Assembly: GCA_041394285.1 (NCBI GenBank)
Contig: JAWKIL010000004.1
Coordinates: 62,001-126,000 of the forward strand
Reading direction: 5' to 3'
Length of the DNA stretch: 64,000 nucleotides
From: CADEDH01 sp041394285
GTDB lineage: Bacteria > Actinomycetota > Acidimicrobiia > Acidimicrobiales > SZUA-35
The position numbers and the translations under genes were made by a program. The notes beneath the pieces were generated by a model. That model did not search any database. It had not been told where the DNA came from and saw only the letters and a program-made list of their open reading frames with translations. Positions 32,849-40,682 of this stretch are shown one piece after another. Each line of letters starts with the position of its first letter. The stretch's first letter is position 1.

Positions 32849-33327
32849 CACGCCACCAACGGTTCTCGGGTCGAGTAGCCGCTGCGGTCCAGCACCACCT
32901 GGCGGGCCTTGCGGGTCTCGACGTTCACCACGATCGGGCCGAGCAGGTTGGCGGTGATGTTCACCGGGTCGTCACCCACCCGGTGCACGGTGAGAAGGGC
33001 CATGACCTCCACCTGCTCCGGATCGTCGACGGCCAGCGACTCCCGGGCCTGCTCGGGCAGCTCCAGGTCGTAGTCGGGGAAGAACAGGAACGGGGAGGTG
33101 GCCAGGAACGCCACCTCCGGCTCATCGGCGCTCTGCAGCCACACGTAGGGGGTGTCGACCACCTCCACCACCACGTAGGTCGAGGAGTCCGGGAAACCCA
33201 GGAGTGGGTCGTCGAACGAGAGAGAGCGGGAGGCCTCGACCTCGAACGAGCCGAACCGAGTGGACTCGATCAGCATCGTTGCGGAGCCTATCGGCTCCGA
33301 TGGTGTCGGTGGGGCTTCAGCGGGCAC
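32848..33327 (-). CDS. fliW: Flagellar assembly factor FliW
   Basis: A FliW protein that antagonises CsrA and binds flagellin. Family sequence begins at MLIESTRFGSFEV (residue 18), with DPLLGFPDSSTYVVVE and VMALLTVHRVGDDPVNITANLLGPIVVN as hallmarks. I chose the GTG at 33327 (159 residues) because AGAGAGGTGA lies just upstream and it overlaps the FlhF-like stop by 11 bp. The ATG at 33276 gives the family-length 142-residue form but lacks a good ribosome-binding site, and sits beside a GGAGCC-gata-GGCTCC hairpin. csrA follows with a 1-bp overlap. Confidence 0.92.
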   Translation of the reverse strand: MPAEAPPTPSEPIGSATMLIESTRFGSFEVEASRSLSFDDPLLGFPDSSTYVVVEVVDTPYVWLQSADEPEVAFLATSPFLFFPDYDLELPEQARESLAVDDPEQVEVMALLTVHRVGDDPVNITANLLGPIVVNVETRKARQVVLDRSGYSTREPLVA

Positions 33328-34675
33328 TGGTCACCTCTCTGTTCACCTCTGTGCGCAGCGCGAACAACAGGTCGGCCGACATCGCCACCCCGGCGATGCT
33401 GGCTATGGGTTCTCCCCGGTCGACGAGCTCCAGCACCCGATGGGGCGGCGGGGCGCCGACCAGGTCGAGCACGGCCGGGCGGCCGATCTCGCCGTGCCAG
33501 GTGGCCAGGTCCTCGTCGGTGGGGTCGCCGTCGAGGACGTAATGGATCCGGCCCAGGCCGGCCTGGCGCAGCTCGTCGAGAAGGGGGCGCACCCAGCCGG
33601 GGAGCAGGGGCGGCACGTCGATCACGACGAGGGGGAACTCGGCCTGCCGGTCGGCCGCGATGGCGGCCAGCTCCCGGCTGTCGCTCACCACCGTCCAGTC
33701 GGTGCCGGCCTCCTCGGGGCGGGACGTGAGGGCGTAGACGTCGCAGTCGCCGGCCCAGTGGCCGCTCCGGCACCGCTCGACCACGGGCCCGGCGGCCGGC
33801 AGCGAGCCCACGATGGCATTCAGGGCGACCGGGGGCAGGTCGAGCAGCTCGGCTTGGCGGCGGGCCCGGTCGTACCCGGCCCAGAACTCGAGCGCCGAGC
33901 CCGAGGGCAGCGGCCCGTGGCGCCCTGCCGCCTCCAGCGGCGCTGGGGGCGGCAGCAGCCGCTGGCCCGGCGTCCACCAGTCGAGCGAGCCGAGCCGGGG
34001 CGGACGGCGGACCGCCCGGGACGGCCCCACCATCTGGTGGCCCGGAGCGCCACCCGTGACGTCCCCCGGCAACAGATCCTCGAGGCCCACCATCTCATGG
34101 CCCGAAGCGTCACCCGTGACGTCCCCCGGCAACAGATCGTCGAGGCCCACCATCTCATGGCCCGAAGCGTCACCGGTGACGGGCTGAGCCAGCAGATCGG
34201 CCGCAGGGGGCTCCGGGTCGAACCAGTCGTCGGGGTCGGGGTCGGCGTCGGGGGCCGATCCGGGGGCTGCCCGGACGGCGAGGTCGGGATCGAGGTCGGC
34301 GTGATGCCGGGCCCCCATCTCGTCGAGCAGCTCCCGACGCTCCTCTTCCTCGATCCGGCGGGCCAGGAGATCGGCGAAGCTCAGGGCAGCCGGCGGGCCG
34401 GCCGACGGGCCCCGGTCGGGGTCCAGCGCCGGCCCGATCCCGGACGCCGGGCGGCCGGGAGCCGCCCCGTCCACCAGCACCTCGAAGGTCTCCTTGGCGA
34501 AGAAGCCGGCGACGCCGCCCTCCCGCACCCGGTCCACGCTCACGATGGCGGCCTGGGACCCGTGGGCCTTCTGCACCTCGGCCAGGACGGCCGACAGCTC
34601 GGGGCCGACGTAGCGCTGGTAGCGCGGTGGAGGCCCCTCGGGCGCTCCCTCTGATTGTCTGGCGCCTCCGCGCAC
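33317..34675 (-). CDS. FlhF-like protein with degenerate GTPase domain and 20-residue repeats
   Basis: About 452 residues. The N-terminus (YVGPELSAVLAEVQKAHGSQ ... REGGVAGFFAKETFEVLVD) matches the FlhF B domain. The C-terminal 200 residues follow the order of an SRP-type GTPase, but the nucleotide motifs are lost: VGSLPAAGP stands where the P-loop GxxGxGKT should be, IDVPPL replaces D-T-A-G-R, and LDLVGAP stands near T-K-x-D. Between them lie an acidic linker and three 20-residue repeats (DLLPGDVTGDASGHEMVGLD). AGGAGG spaced 8 bp before the GTG at 34675 sets the start. It sits where flhA-flhF would be. It probably acts without GTP hydrolysis. Confidence 0.75.
   Translation of the reverse strand: MRGGARQSEGAPEGPPPRYQRYVGPELSAVLAEVQKAHGSQAAIVSVDRVREGGVAGFFAKETFEVLVDGAAPGRPASGIGPALDPDRGPSAGPPAALSFADLLARRIEEEERRELLDEMGARHHADLDPDLAVRAAPGSAPDADPDPDDWFDPEPPAADLLAQPVTGDASGHEMVGLDDLLPGDVTGDASGHEMVGLEDLLPGDVTGGAPGHQMVGPSRAVRRPPRLGSLDWWTPGQRLLPPPAPLEAAGRHGPLPSGSALEFWAGYDRARRQAELLDLPPVALNAIVGSLPAAGPVVERCRSGHWAGDCDVYALTSRPEEAGTDWTVVSDSRELAAIAADRQAEFPLVVIDVPPLLPGWVRPLLDELRQAGLGRIHYVLDGDPTDEDLATWHGEIGRPAVLDLVGAPPPHRVLELVDRGEPIASIAGVAMSADLLFALRTEVNREVTSAR
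34031..34198. repeat. 60-bp in-frame tandem repeat (copy set B)
   Basis: Three copies with an exact 60-bp period have cores at 34049, 34109 and 34169 (G[T/C]CACC[C/G]GTGACG). Each is preceded by the ATCT[C/G][A/G]TGGCCCG segment and followed by CAGATC. Over about 47 bp the consensus is roughly 79 percent identical, by my count, to the repeats at 28.4 kb in the BTAD gene, in the same orientation relative to the coding strand and in the same reading frame. Confidence 0.9.
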
Positions 34676-34758
34676 GGGCCGCACCTCCTACCCGCCGCGG
34701 GTCAGCGGGCCGAAACGTTGCCGCTCCCCCGTCGGCCCGGCCGTCCGGGATGTGAGGA

Positions 34759-35961
34759 TCAGGCCACGAGCTCCGTCGGCGCCCCGTCCGCTGGGACTGT
34801 GCCCACCGGGGCTGTGCCCACCGGAACTGTGCCCACCGGAACTGTGCCCACCGGAACTGTGCCCACCGGAACTTTGCTGGCCGGCACGTTGACCCGGCGG
34901 ATGCTTCGGCCGAAGCGGTTGCGGGGGGTGCGCATCACGAAGGCGATCACGATGGCCACCGCCTCGTACATGGCGGCCGGGATCTCGGAGCCCACGTCGA
35001 GCGTGTCGAACAGGACCCGGGCCAGGGGTCGGGCCTCCACCACCGGTACCCCGGACTCGAACGCCCGCTCCCGGATCCGCTCGGCCAGCAGATCGCCCCC
35101 CTTGGCCACCACCGTCGGAACCCGCCCCGGGGCGTAGGCCAGGGCCACGGCCACGTGGGTCGGGTTCACCACCACCACCGAGGCATCGGACACGGCGGCC
35201 AGCATCTGGTTCCGGCTGAGGCGGGCGTGGATGGCCCGGCGCCGGCTCTTGATCATCGGGTCGCCTTCGGTGCTGCGGGCCTCCTGCTTGATCTCCTCCT
35301 TCGACATCTTCAACCGCTTGGAGATCTTGTGGCGCTGATAGACGTAGTCGGCGAGGCCCACCACCACCCCGGCGAAGGCGGCGGCCCGCATGAGCAGCAA
35401 CAGGCTGGCGGCCAGGCTGGGGCCCACGGCCGACAGGTCGCGGGTGGTGCCGTTGAGGTACTCGGCGATGAGACCCCGGGAGGTGTTGGCCACCAGGGCG
35501 ACCAGCACGGCCAGGCGCACCACGGCCTTCACCGTGTCCACCGCGCTCTGCGTCGACACCAGCCGCTTCACCCCCTGGCGCAGCGACAGCCGTTCCAGCT
35601 TGGGTTTCATGGCCTCGCCGGTGAGGGTCACCCCGCCCTGGGCCGCCAGCGACACGGCGGTGATGACCATGACCAGAGCCAGGTAGGGGGCCATGGCCAC
35701 CACCAGCCGGGGGATCAGCCGGCCGGTGCCCATCATGAAGGCCTCGGTCTCGTGGGCCGCCACGGCGGCCGTCATCTCCATCACGTAGGTCCGCAGCTCG
35801 CGCCCCAGCCGGCCCACCAGGGCCGGCAACAGCCAGGTGGCCACGAGCACCACCAGCCACCCCGTCAGGTCGGGTGACCGGGGTATCTGGCCCTGGCGCC
35901 GGGCCTCCTGGAGACGCTTCGGTGTCGGCTTCTCGGTCTTCTGGCCGTTGTCGTCCGCCAT
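34759..35961 (-). CDS. flhB: Flagellar export apparatus protein FlhB
   Basis: A 400-residue export-gate protein and specificity switch. It starts MADDNGQKTEKPTPKRLQEA (family consensus), has four membrane helices, a KISKRLKMSKEEIKQEAR connector, and the autocleavage motif NPTH in SVVVVNPTHVAVAL. The C-terminal 45 residues beyond the usual end contain GTVPV repeats encoded by five 15-bp units, which resembles the proline-rich FlhB tail in other bacteria but is expanded. It lies 13 bp after fliR. flhA does not follow; the next gene is the FlhF-like one. Confidence 0.95.
   Translation of the reverse strand: MADDNGQKTEKPTPKRLQEARRQGQIPRSPDLTGWLVVLVATWLLPALVGRLGRELRTYVMEMTAAVAAHETEAFMMGTGRLIPRLVVAMAPYLALVMVITAVSLAAQGGVTLTGEAMKPKLERLSLRQGVKRLVSTQSAVDTVKAVVRLAVLVALVANTSRGLIAEYLNGTTRDLSAVGPSLAASLLLLMRAAAFAGVVVGLADYVYQRHKISKRLKMSKEEIKQEARSTEGDPMIKSRRRAIHARLSRNQMLAAVSDASVVVVNPTHVAVALAYAPGRVPTVVAKGGDLLAERIRERAFESGVPVVEARPLARVLFDTLDVGSEIPAAMYEAVAIVIAFVMRTPRNRFGRSIRRVNVPASKVPVGTVPVGTVPVGTVPVGTAPVGTVPADGAPTELVA
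34793..34867. repeat. Five 15-bp tandem repeats in flhB 3' end
   Basis: Five head-to-tail copies of a 15-bp unit (consensus GGAACTGTGCCCACC, the first two with small changes) encode the repeated VPVGT pentapeptide of the FlhB C-terminal tail. The three middle copies are identical, which indicates recent slippage. Confidence 0.9.
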
Positions 35962-35974
35962 CCGCCGCCCGCCC

Positions 35975-36733
35975 TCAGCCCCCGCCCACCTGGACGGCCC
36001 ACCGCAGGCCGTGCTCCAGCAGCCCGGAGCTGGCGTTCACCAGCAGGGGCAGGCCCACGGCGAAGCCGATCGTGAACACCAGGCTCTTGAGGGCGAAGCC
36101 CACCACCATCACGTTGAGCTGGGGGGCGGCCCGGGCCGCCATGGCCAGCACCAGCTCCGCCATCAACAGGGCCACCAGCAGGGGCAGGCCCACCTCGATG
36201 GCGGCCAGCATCAGCTGGCCGATGGCGTCGGACAGCACGCCGCGCAGCGAGTCGACCCGCAGCCCGCTCAGGGGGGCCGCCTGGTAGGTCCGCAGCACCC
36301 CCCTGACCACCAGCAGGTGCCCTTCCAGCAGGATCAGGATCATCGTGGTGACCAGCTGGTTGAGGCGGGCGGCGGGCGTGGTGCTGGAGGCCGAGAACGG
36401 GTCGAACAGGCCCGCCACCGAGAAGCCCGAGAGGTTGTCGATCAGGGCCCCCGCCATCAGCGGGGCGCTCAGCACGAGCTGCACCAGGTAGCCGAACAGG
36501 CCGCCGACCACCACCTGGTACACGAGGGCCACCATGAGGGGGCCCACGGCCAGGCGGACGTCGCTGTGCTGGGTGGGCGCCACCACCAGGGCCACCGAAA
36601 CGGCAAGCGCCACCCGCACCCGGAACGGCACCAGGACCCCGGCGAAGGGCGGGGCCGTCACGAAGGCGGCCAGCAGCCGGGTCATCACCAGCAGGAAGGC
36701 CACCAGGGTGGACGGGTCGACAGCCAGGTTCAT
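35975..36733 (-). CDS. fliR: Flagellar export apparatus protein FliR
   Basis: A 252-residue export-gate membrane protein with about six hydrophobic helices. Recognisable features are the N-terminal FLLVMTRLLAAFVTAPPFAG with RVRVALAVSVALVV, and the later ALLMAELVLAMAARAAPQLN segment, which is close to FliR consensus. FliR caps the FliP5-FliQ4-FliR1 pore at the base of the flagellar rod. It lies between fliQ (35 bp) and flhB (13 bp). Confidence 0.94.
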   Translation of the reverse strand: MNLAVDPSTLVAFLLVMTRLLAAFVTAPPFAGVLVPFRVRVALAVSVALVVAPTQHSDVRLAVGPLMVALVYQVVVGGLFGYLVQLVLSAPLMAGALIDNLSGFSVAGLFDPFSASSTTPAARLNQLVTTMILILLEGHLLVVRGVLRTYQAAPLSGLRVDSLRGVLSDAIGQLMLAAIEVGLPLLVALLMAELVLAMAARAAPQLNVMVVGFALKSLVFTIGFAVGLPLLVNASSGLLEHGLRWAVQVGGG

Positions 36734-36768
36734 GTCACAGGGCGGCAGGAATCACAGGGCGGTGCGGG

Positions 36769-37035
36769 TCACAGCATCGAGGGGATGCGGCCGATGAGCT
36801 CGGTGGTGAAGTCCACCAGCAGGTGGAGCATCCACTGGCCGGAGATCACGATCACCAGGCCCACCGCGGCGAACTTGGGGACGAAGGCCAGGGTCTGCTC
36901 CTGGATCTGGGTCACCGACTGGAGCAGGCCCATCACCACCCCCACCACGATCGCCGTCACCAGGATGGGGGCCGACACCTTGGTGGCGGTCCACATGGCC
37001 GACGTCACGATCTCGATCACGGTCGTCTCGGTCAC
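36769..37035 (-). CDS. fliQ: Flagellar export apparatus protein FliQ
   Basis: An 88-residue, two-helix export-gate subunit. VIVGVVMGLLQSVTQIQEQTLAFVPK, split by the conserved Gln-rich loop, is the FliQ signature. It starts with GTG at 37035. The length is normal for the family. The 76 bp between fliP and fliQ are largely filled by tandem copies of the fliP 3' end. Confidence 0.95.
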   Translation of the reverse strand: MTETTVIEIVTSAMWTATKVSAPILVTAIVVGVVMGLLQSVTQIQEQTLAFVPKFAAVGLVIVISGQWMLHLLVDFTTELIGRIPSML

Positions 37036-37062
37036 CAGGGGATCTCCTCTCGATCAGGGGGC

Positions 37063-37127
37063 GCCATCAGAAGCTGGCCAGCCGCGCCATCAGAAGCTGG
37101 CCAGCCCGCCATCAGAAGCTGGCCAGC
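37063..37127. repeat. Triplicated fliP 3' end
   Basis: GCCATCAGAAGCTGGCCAGC occurs three times (37063, 37086, 37108) with 22-23 bp periods. On the coding strand each copy spells the last codons and stop of fliP (Leu-Ala-Ser-Phe-stop), so the gene's end has been duplicated twice downstream of the functional stop. The extra copies are outside any gene. Confidence 0.9.
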
Positions 37128-38047
37128 AGGGTCTGGACGATCAGCGACCAGCCACCGACCATCACGAACAGGAGCAGCTTGAACGGCAGCGACACGAACA
37201 CCGGCGGCAGCATCATCATCCCCAGCGACATGAGCACCGCGGCCACCACGATGTCGATGATCAGGAAGGGGATGAAGATGACGAAGCCCATGATGAACGC
37301 CGTCTTCAGCTCCGACAGCAGGAACGCCGGGATCAGGGTGGACATGGGGATGTCATCGGGGTTGGCCGGGCGGTCGTCGCCGCTGGCCCCGATCATGAGA
37401 TCGAGCTCGGACGACCGGGTCTGCGACAGCATGAAGGCGTGCATGGGGGTCGAGGCCCGGTCGTAGGCCACCTCCTGGGTGATGGCGCCATCCATGTAGG
37501 GCTGGAGCGCCTGGTCGTTCACCTCTTTCAGGGTGGGGCTCATCACGAACAGGCTCAGGAACAGCGCCAGGCCGACCAGCACCTGGTTGGGGGGTATGCC
37601 CTGGAGGCCGAGCGCGTTGCGGGTGAGCGACAGCACGATCACGATGCGGGTGAAGCTCGACAGCATCAGCACCAGCGACGGGGCCAGCGACAGCACGGCC
37701 AGGCCCACGATGAGCAGGACCGACTGGGACGGGCCGTCGCCGGGGGTGCCGATGTCGATGTTGATCGAGCCGTCGCCGGTGGCACCGCCGTCGCCGGCTG
37801 TTCCCGGCCCGGTGACGGGAGCGATCGTGACCACGGGCCCGGTGGCGTCGGCCGGCCGGCTGTCGGGCGCGGACGTGGCCGGGTCCGGGGCCGTGGGCGT
37901 GGTGACCACCGGTACCGGCGGCGGCTGGGGACCGTCCTGGGCGCCGGCGGGGCGGGCGGTGGCCCCCAGGATCAGGAGCACCACGGCGAGGAGCAGGGCG
38001 AGCACCAGAGCTGCGGCGGCGATGCTGTTGTGCAACCGTGCGAGCAT
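37112..38047 (-). CDS. fliP: Flagellar export apparatus protein FliP
   Basis: A 311-residue export-gate protein. A signal peptide (LVLALLLAVVLLILGATARP) is followed by about 75 residues of Pro/Thr/Gly-rich linker, longer than usual. The FliP core follows: TRIVIVLSLTRNALGLQGIPPNQVL, MSPTLKEVND and PFLIIDIVVAAVLMSLGMMML are signature sequences. It pentamerises to form the export pore. It lies 22 bp after fliO. Confidence 0.95.
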   Translation of the reverse strand: MLARLHNSIAAAALVLALLLAVVLLILGATARPAGAQDGPQPPPVPVVTTPTAPDPATSAPDSRPADATGPVVTIAPVTGPGTAGDGGATGDGSINIDIGTPGDGPSQSVLLIVGLAVLSLAPSLVLMLSSFTRIVIVLSLTRNALGLQGIPPNQVLVGLALFLSLFVMSPTLKEVNDQALQPYMDGAITQEVAYDRASTPMHAFMLSQTRSSELDLMIGASGDDRPANPDDIPMSTLIPAFLLSELKTAFIMGFVIFIPFLIIDIVVAAVLMSLGMMMLPPVFVSLPFKLLLFVMVGGWSLIVQTLLASF

Positions 38048-38069
38048 CGGGTGGGGCCTCCGCCCTGGT

Positions 38070-38615
38070 TCAGCGCCGAACGGTCTTCTCCCGGAGCGCC
38101 TCGATCAGGCTCGTCCGTGACCTTCCGGGGCCGCCATCGGGGGCCCGCCGGTGACGCTTCCCTGCGCCACGCCTGGCCGCTCCATCGGCCGCTCGGGCCC
38201 GATGATGAGTCAACCGTCGGGCCGGCTCGTCCGGGCCCGCCCCGGGGGCGGACGCCGACATCGGGGCCGGCACCGACCCCGGCACCGGCACCGAAGCGTC
38301 TGGCGGCAGGGCATCGGCGACGGAGGCCGACGCCGCCACCAGATCGTCGCCCTCGGCCAACACCGTCACGTTGGCGTCGGTCACCCCCACCAGCAGCCAC
38401 CGGTCACCGGCCCGGATCACGGCCACCGAGGCGTTGCGGGTGAGCTGGTGGCGGGCGTGCACGGCGATGCCGGCCCGCGCCCCGCCGAGGCGGAGCCGGC
38501 CCCGGGCCAGCTTCGTCACCAGCAGGGCGGCCAGGCCCATCACGGCCAGCGACACCACCATCCGCAGCGTCAGTTCGGCGGTGGAGGCGCCCAGGAGCAG
38601 GGCCGGGGTGCTCAC
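38070..38615 (-). CDS. fliO: Flagellar biosynthetic protein FliO
   Basis: A 181-residue protein with one N-terminal membrane helix (LRMVVSLAVMGLAALLVTKLA) and a short beta domain (VAVIRAGDRWLLVGVTDANV), the FliO pattern that helps FliP assembly. A Pro/Ala/Arg-rich basic tail follows. The GTG at 38615 overlaps the fliN stop in a GTGA, which sets the start. Sequence conservation of FliO is weak in general; position between fliN and fliP supports the call. Confidence 0.87.
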   Translation of the reverse strand: MSTPALLLGASTAELTLRMVVSLAVMGLAALLVTKLARGRLRLGGARAGIAVHARHQLTRNASVAVIRAGDRWLLVGVTDANVTVLAEGDDLVAASASVADALPPDASVPVPGSVPAPMSASAPGAGPDEPARRLTHHRARAADGAARRGAGKRHRRAPDGGPGRSRTSLIEALREKTVRR

Positions 38616-39310
38616 GATCCGCCGTTGTCGACGATGGCGGTGATCCGCACCGCGTACTCGTCGTCGATCAGCACCACCTCGCCGTGGGCCAGCAGGATGC
38701 CGTTGACCCGGATGTCCACCGGGGCTCCGGCCGCCCGGTCGAGCTCCACCACCGAGCCCACGTCGTACTCCAGAACGTCGGCCAGGGTCACACGGGTGCG
38801 GCCGAGCTCCACCGACACCTCGAGCGCCACGTTCACCAGCTTCTCGAAGCCGGCCACGGCCTGGGCCGCCTCGAGCTGGTCCAGGGCGTTCGGACCGGCG
38901 CCGCCGGCTCCGGACGCGGGCAGGCCGCCGCCTCCCCGTCGGTCCTGGCCCGTGAGCACGAGGGCGTGCACCACACCGCCGTCGCTCAGGGTCACGGCGT
39001 CGAACGGGGTGGCGAATCGGGCCACCAGCTCCGCTCCCGTGGCCACCGGGCTGCCCTCCGCCCCGTCCAGGCCGTCGGTGACGGCCTGGACCAGGGCCAG
39101 GCACAGATCCTCGGTCCCCTCGCTCAAGGCGTCGCGCACGGCCACCACCAGCGACGGCGACCCGCCGGGGCCGGCCACCTCCCGGGTGATGAACGGGCCG
39201 GGGGCGGCGGCCACCGCCGACGCGTCCACCGCCTGGCCCAACTGGAGCCCGGCGGCCGAAGCCACCGCCTCCAGCGCCGATCGGACCTCGGTGTCGGTCA
39301 GTGTGGTCAC
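38612..39310 (-). CDS. fliN: Flagellar motor switch protein FliN (FliY-like)
   Basis: A 232-residue C-ring protein. The C-terminal 80 residues are a SpoA/FliN domain (VALEVSVELGRTRVTLADVL ... VDIRVNGILLAHGEVVLIDD). The N-terminal 130 residues form a CheC-like/FliY-type region without the paired phosphatase motif that I could confirm. It starts with GTG at 39310. It lies 43 bp after fliM and overlaps fliO by 4 bp. Confidence 0.93.
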   Translation of the reverse strand: MTTLTDTEVRSALEAVASAAGLQLGQAVDASAVAAAPGPFITREVAGPGGSPSLVVAVRDALSEGTEDLCLALVQAVTDGLDGAEGSPVATGAELVARFATPFDAVTLSDGGVVHALVLTGQDRRGGGGLPASGAGGAGPNALDQLEAAQAVAGFEKLVNVALEVSVELGRTRVTLADVLEYDVGSVVELDRAAGAPVDIRVNGILLAHGEVVLIDDEYAVRITAIVDNGGS

Positions 39311-39353
39311 GCCTGTGCCTCTCTCCTGGTCGAGCTTGTCGCTGGCATCCTGA

Positions 39354-40217
39354 TCACTGGCTGGTCGCCTTGCCCGGGTCGAGCTTCCCCGTCACCTCGG
39401 CCACCAGCCGTTGGCCGCGCTGGGCCGCCCGCACGTGGAACAGGCGCTCCGGGCCGATCCGGCCCACCAGCGGGCGGGTGACCGACTGGCAGGTGCGCAC
39501 CACGTCGCCCACCCGCAACCCGGCGAGCTGCCCGGCGGGCACCCGGAACAGGTCGAACCCGACGGCCAGTTCCACCGGCACCGGAGCCACGGCCCGGGCC
39601 GCCCGCACGTTGATGGTGTTGGTGCGGGCCGGCACCCGCCCGGCGATGCGCCGGTCCATCTCCTCGGAGTAGACCTGGAGCTGGCCCATGGTGAGCCCGA
39701 GCACCAGACGGCCCTCCACGTTGCCCACCTTCAGCGCGAGCGACACGGAGACCGCGGGCTCGGGCTTCGAGTCGGGCAGGGAGGTGACGTGCGACAGGTG
39801 GGCCCCGACCTCCAGCGGGCCGGTGTCGAACGTCTCGGCCGCCACGTTCAGTACCGGGGCCAGAACCAGTTCGAGCACGCCCATCTCGAGGCGGTTCAGC
39901 GGCCGGATGTCGATCACCGGCGAGGCGATCCCACCGCACAGCATCGACACCAGGGTGAGCCCCAGCTTCAGCTCGACGGCGATCAGGCCGTGCGACATGT
40001 GGTAGCGGGCCTTGATGAGCGTCAGATGGTGGTCGGGCAGGGCCAGGGCGGGGATCATCGTCGTCTCGACCTGAGTGGCCTGAACCCGCGTCTCTCCCAG
40101 CCAGCGGCCCAGGTCCTCCTGCAGCTTCTCGCACATCGCCTCGGTCGAGCGGGAGAACAGCTGAGCCCGCTCGGCCGTCAACGGCCGAGCCTGCTGGAAC
40201 GGATTGCCTTCGCTCAC
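39354..40217 (-). CDS. fliM: Flagellar motor switch protein FliM
   Basis: A 287-residue C-ring protein that binds CheY-P and FliG. A FliM middle domain (FSRSTEAMCEKLQEDLGRWL ... RLEMGVLELVLAPVL) and C-terminal SpoA domain (VPVELAVGFDLFRVPAGQLA) are visible. The N-terminus lacks a clear LSQxEIDALL CheY-binding peptide and starts VSEGNPFQQARPL. I chose the GTG at 40217, which has an AAGGGC ribbon of Shine-Dalgarno type 8 bp upstream, over a GTG at 40235 without one. It is the first gene of the minus-strand flagellar arm. Confidence 0.92.
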   Translation of the reverse strand: MSEGNPFQQARPLTAERAQLFSRSTEAMCEKLQEDLGRWLGETRVQATQVETTMIPALALPDHHLTLIKARYHMSHGLIAVELKLGLTLVSMLCGGIASPVIDIRPLNRLEMGVLELVLAPVLNVAAETFDTGPLEVGAHLSHVTSLPDSKPEPAVSVSLALKVGNVEGRLVLGLTMGQLQVYSEEMDRRIAGRVPARTNTINVRAARAVAPVPVELAVGFDLFRVPAGQLAGLRVGDVVRTCQSVTRPLVGRIGPERLFHVRAAQRGQRLVAEVTGKLDPGKATSQ

Positions 40218-40310
40218 GACAGGCCCTTCTGCCACTCGGAGCCCGTCGGCCGGTAACGGCCGAGCATGAGCACTGCGGGCGGAGGGACCGGATCATGAGG
40301 CCGCGGTGAT

Positions 40311-40338
40311 CTCAAGTTCGGCGGCCCGGATGCCGACC
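40311..40338 (+). promoter_or_regulatory. Candidate sigma-28 promoter for flbD operon
   Basis: CTCAAG (40311-40316), a 15-bp spacer, then GCCGACC (40332-40338), 60 bp before the flbD ATG. The form matches sigma-D/WhiG/FliA promoters (TAAA-N15-GCCGATA class) and is nearly the same as the site before flgB. Experimental support is not available. Confidence 0.5.
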
Positions 40339-40397
40339 GGGGAGACCGGCGCGGTTTTCCGCGTCGCCTCACCCGACCACTTCGGAGCTGCCGCACC

Positions 40398-40670
40398 ATG
40401 ATCGTCTTCACCCGGTTGAACCGGACCGAGATCGGGCTCAACCCGGATCAGATCCAGCGGGTGGAGTCGACCCCCGACACGGTCATCACCCTCAACGACG
40501 AGAAGCGCTTCCTGGTGCTCGAGCCGATGGACGAGGTGGTGCGCAAGATCCTCGAGTACCGGGCCTCCGTGCTGGCGCTGGCGAACACGATCGACGTGTC
40601 GGAAGCCGCCCGCCCGGCCCTCCACCTCGTCCCCGGCGACACCGAACCGGCACGCCACGAAGACCGCTGA
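40398..40670 (+). CDS. flbD: Flagellar FlbD family protein
   Basis: A 90-residue FlbD-family (swarming-motility/flagellar operon) small protein: MIVFTRLNRTEIGLNPDQIQ and VESTPDTVITLNDEKRFLV match the family closely. These proteins sit in flagellar operons of Gram-positive bacteria and spirochaetes; their exact role is not settled. The C-terminal extension after residue 65 is variable. It opens the plus-strand flagellar arm, followed after 12 bp by fliL. Confidence 0.92.
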   Translation: MIVFTRLNRTEIGLNPDQIQRVESTPDTVITLNDEKRFLVLEPMDEVVRKILEYRASVLALANTIDVSEAARPALHLVPGDTEPARHEDR

Positions 40671-40682
40671 GAAAGGGCGACC

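Noticed and set aside
35837..38443. An open frame of 868 codons on the plus strand opposite fliR-fliQ-fliP
   Set aside because: The opposite strand holds unmistakable export-apparatus genes; this frame is a His/Gln/Gly-rich shadow.
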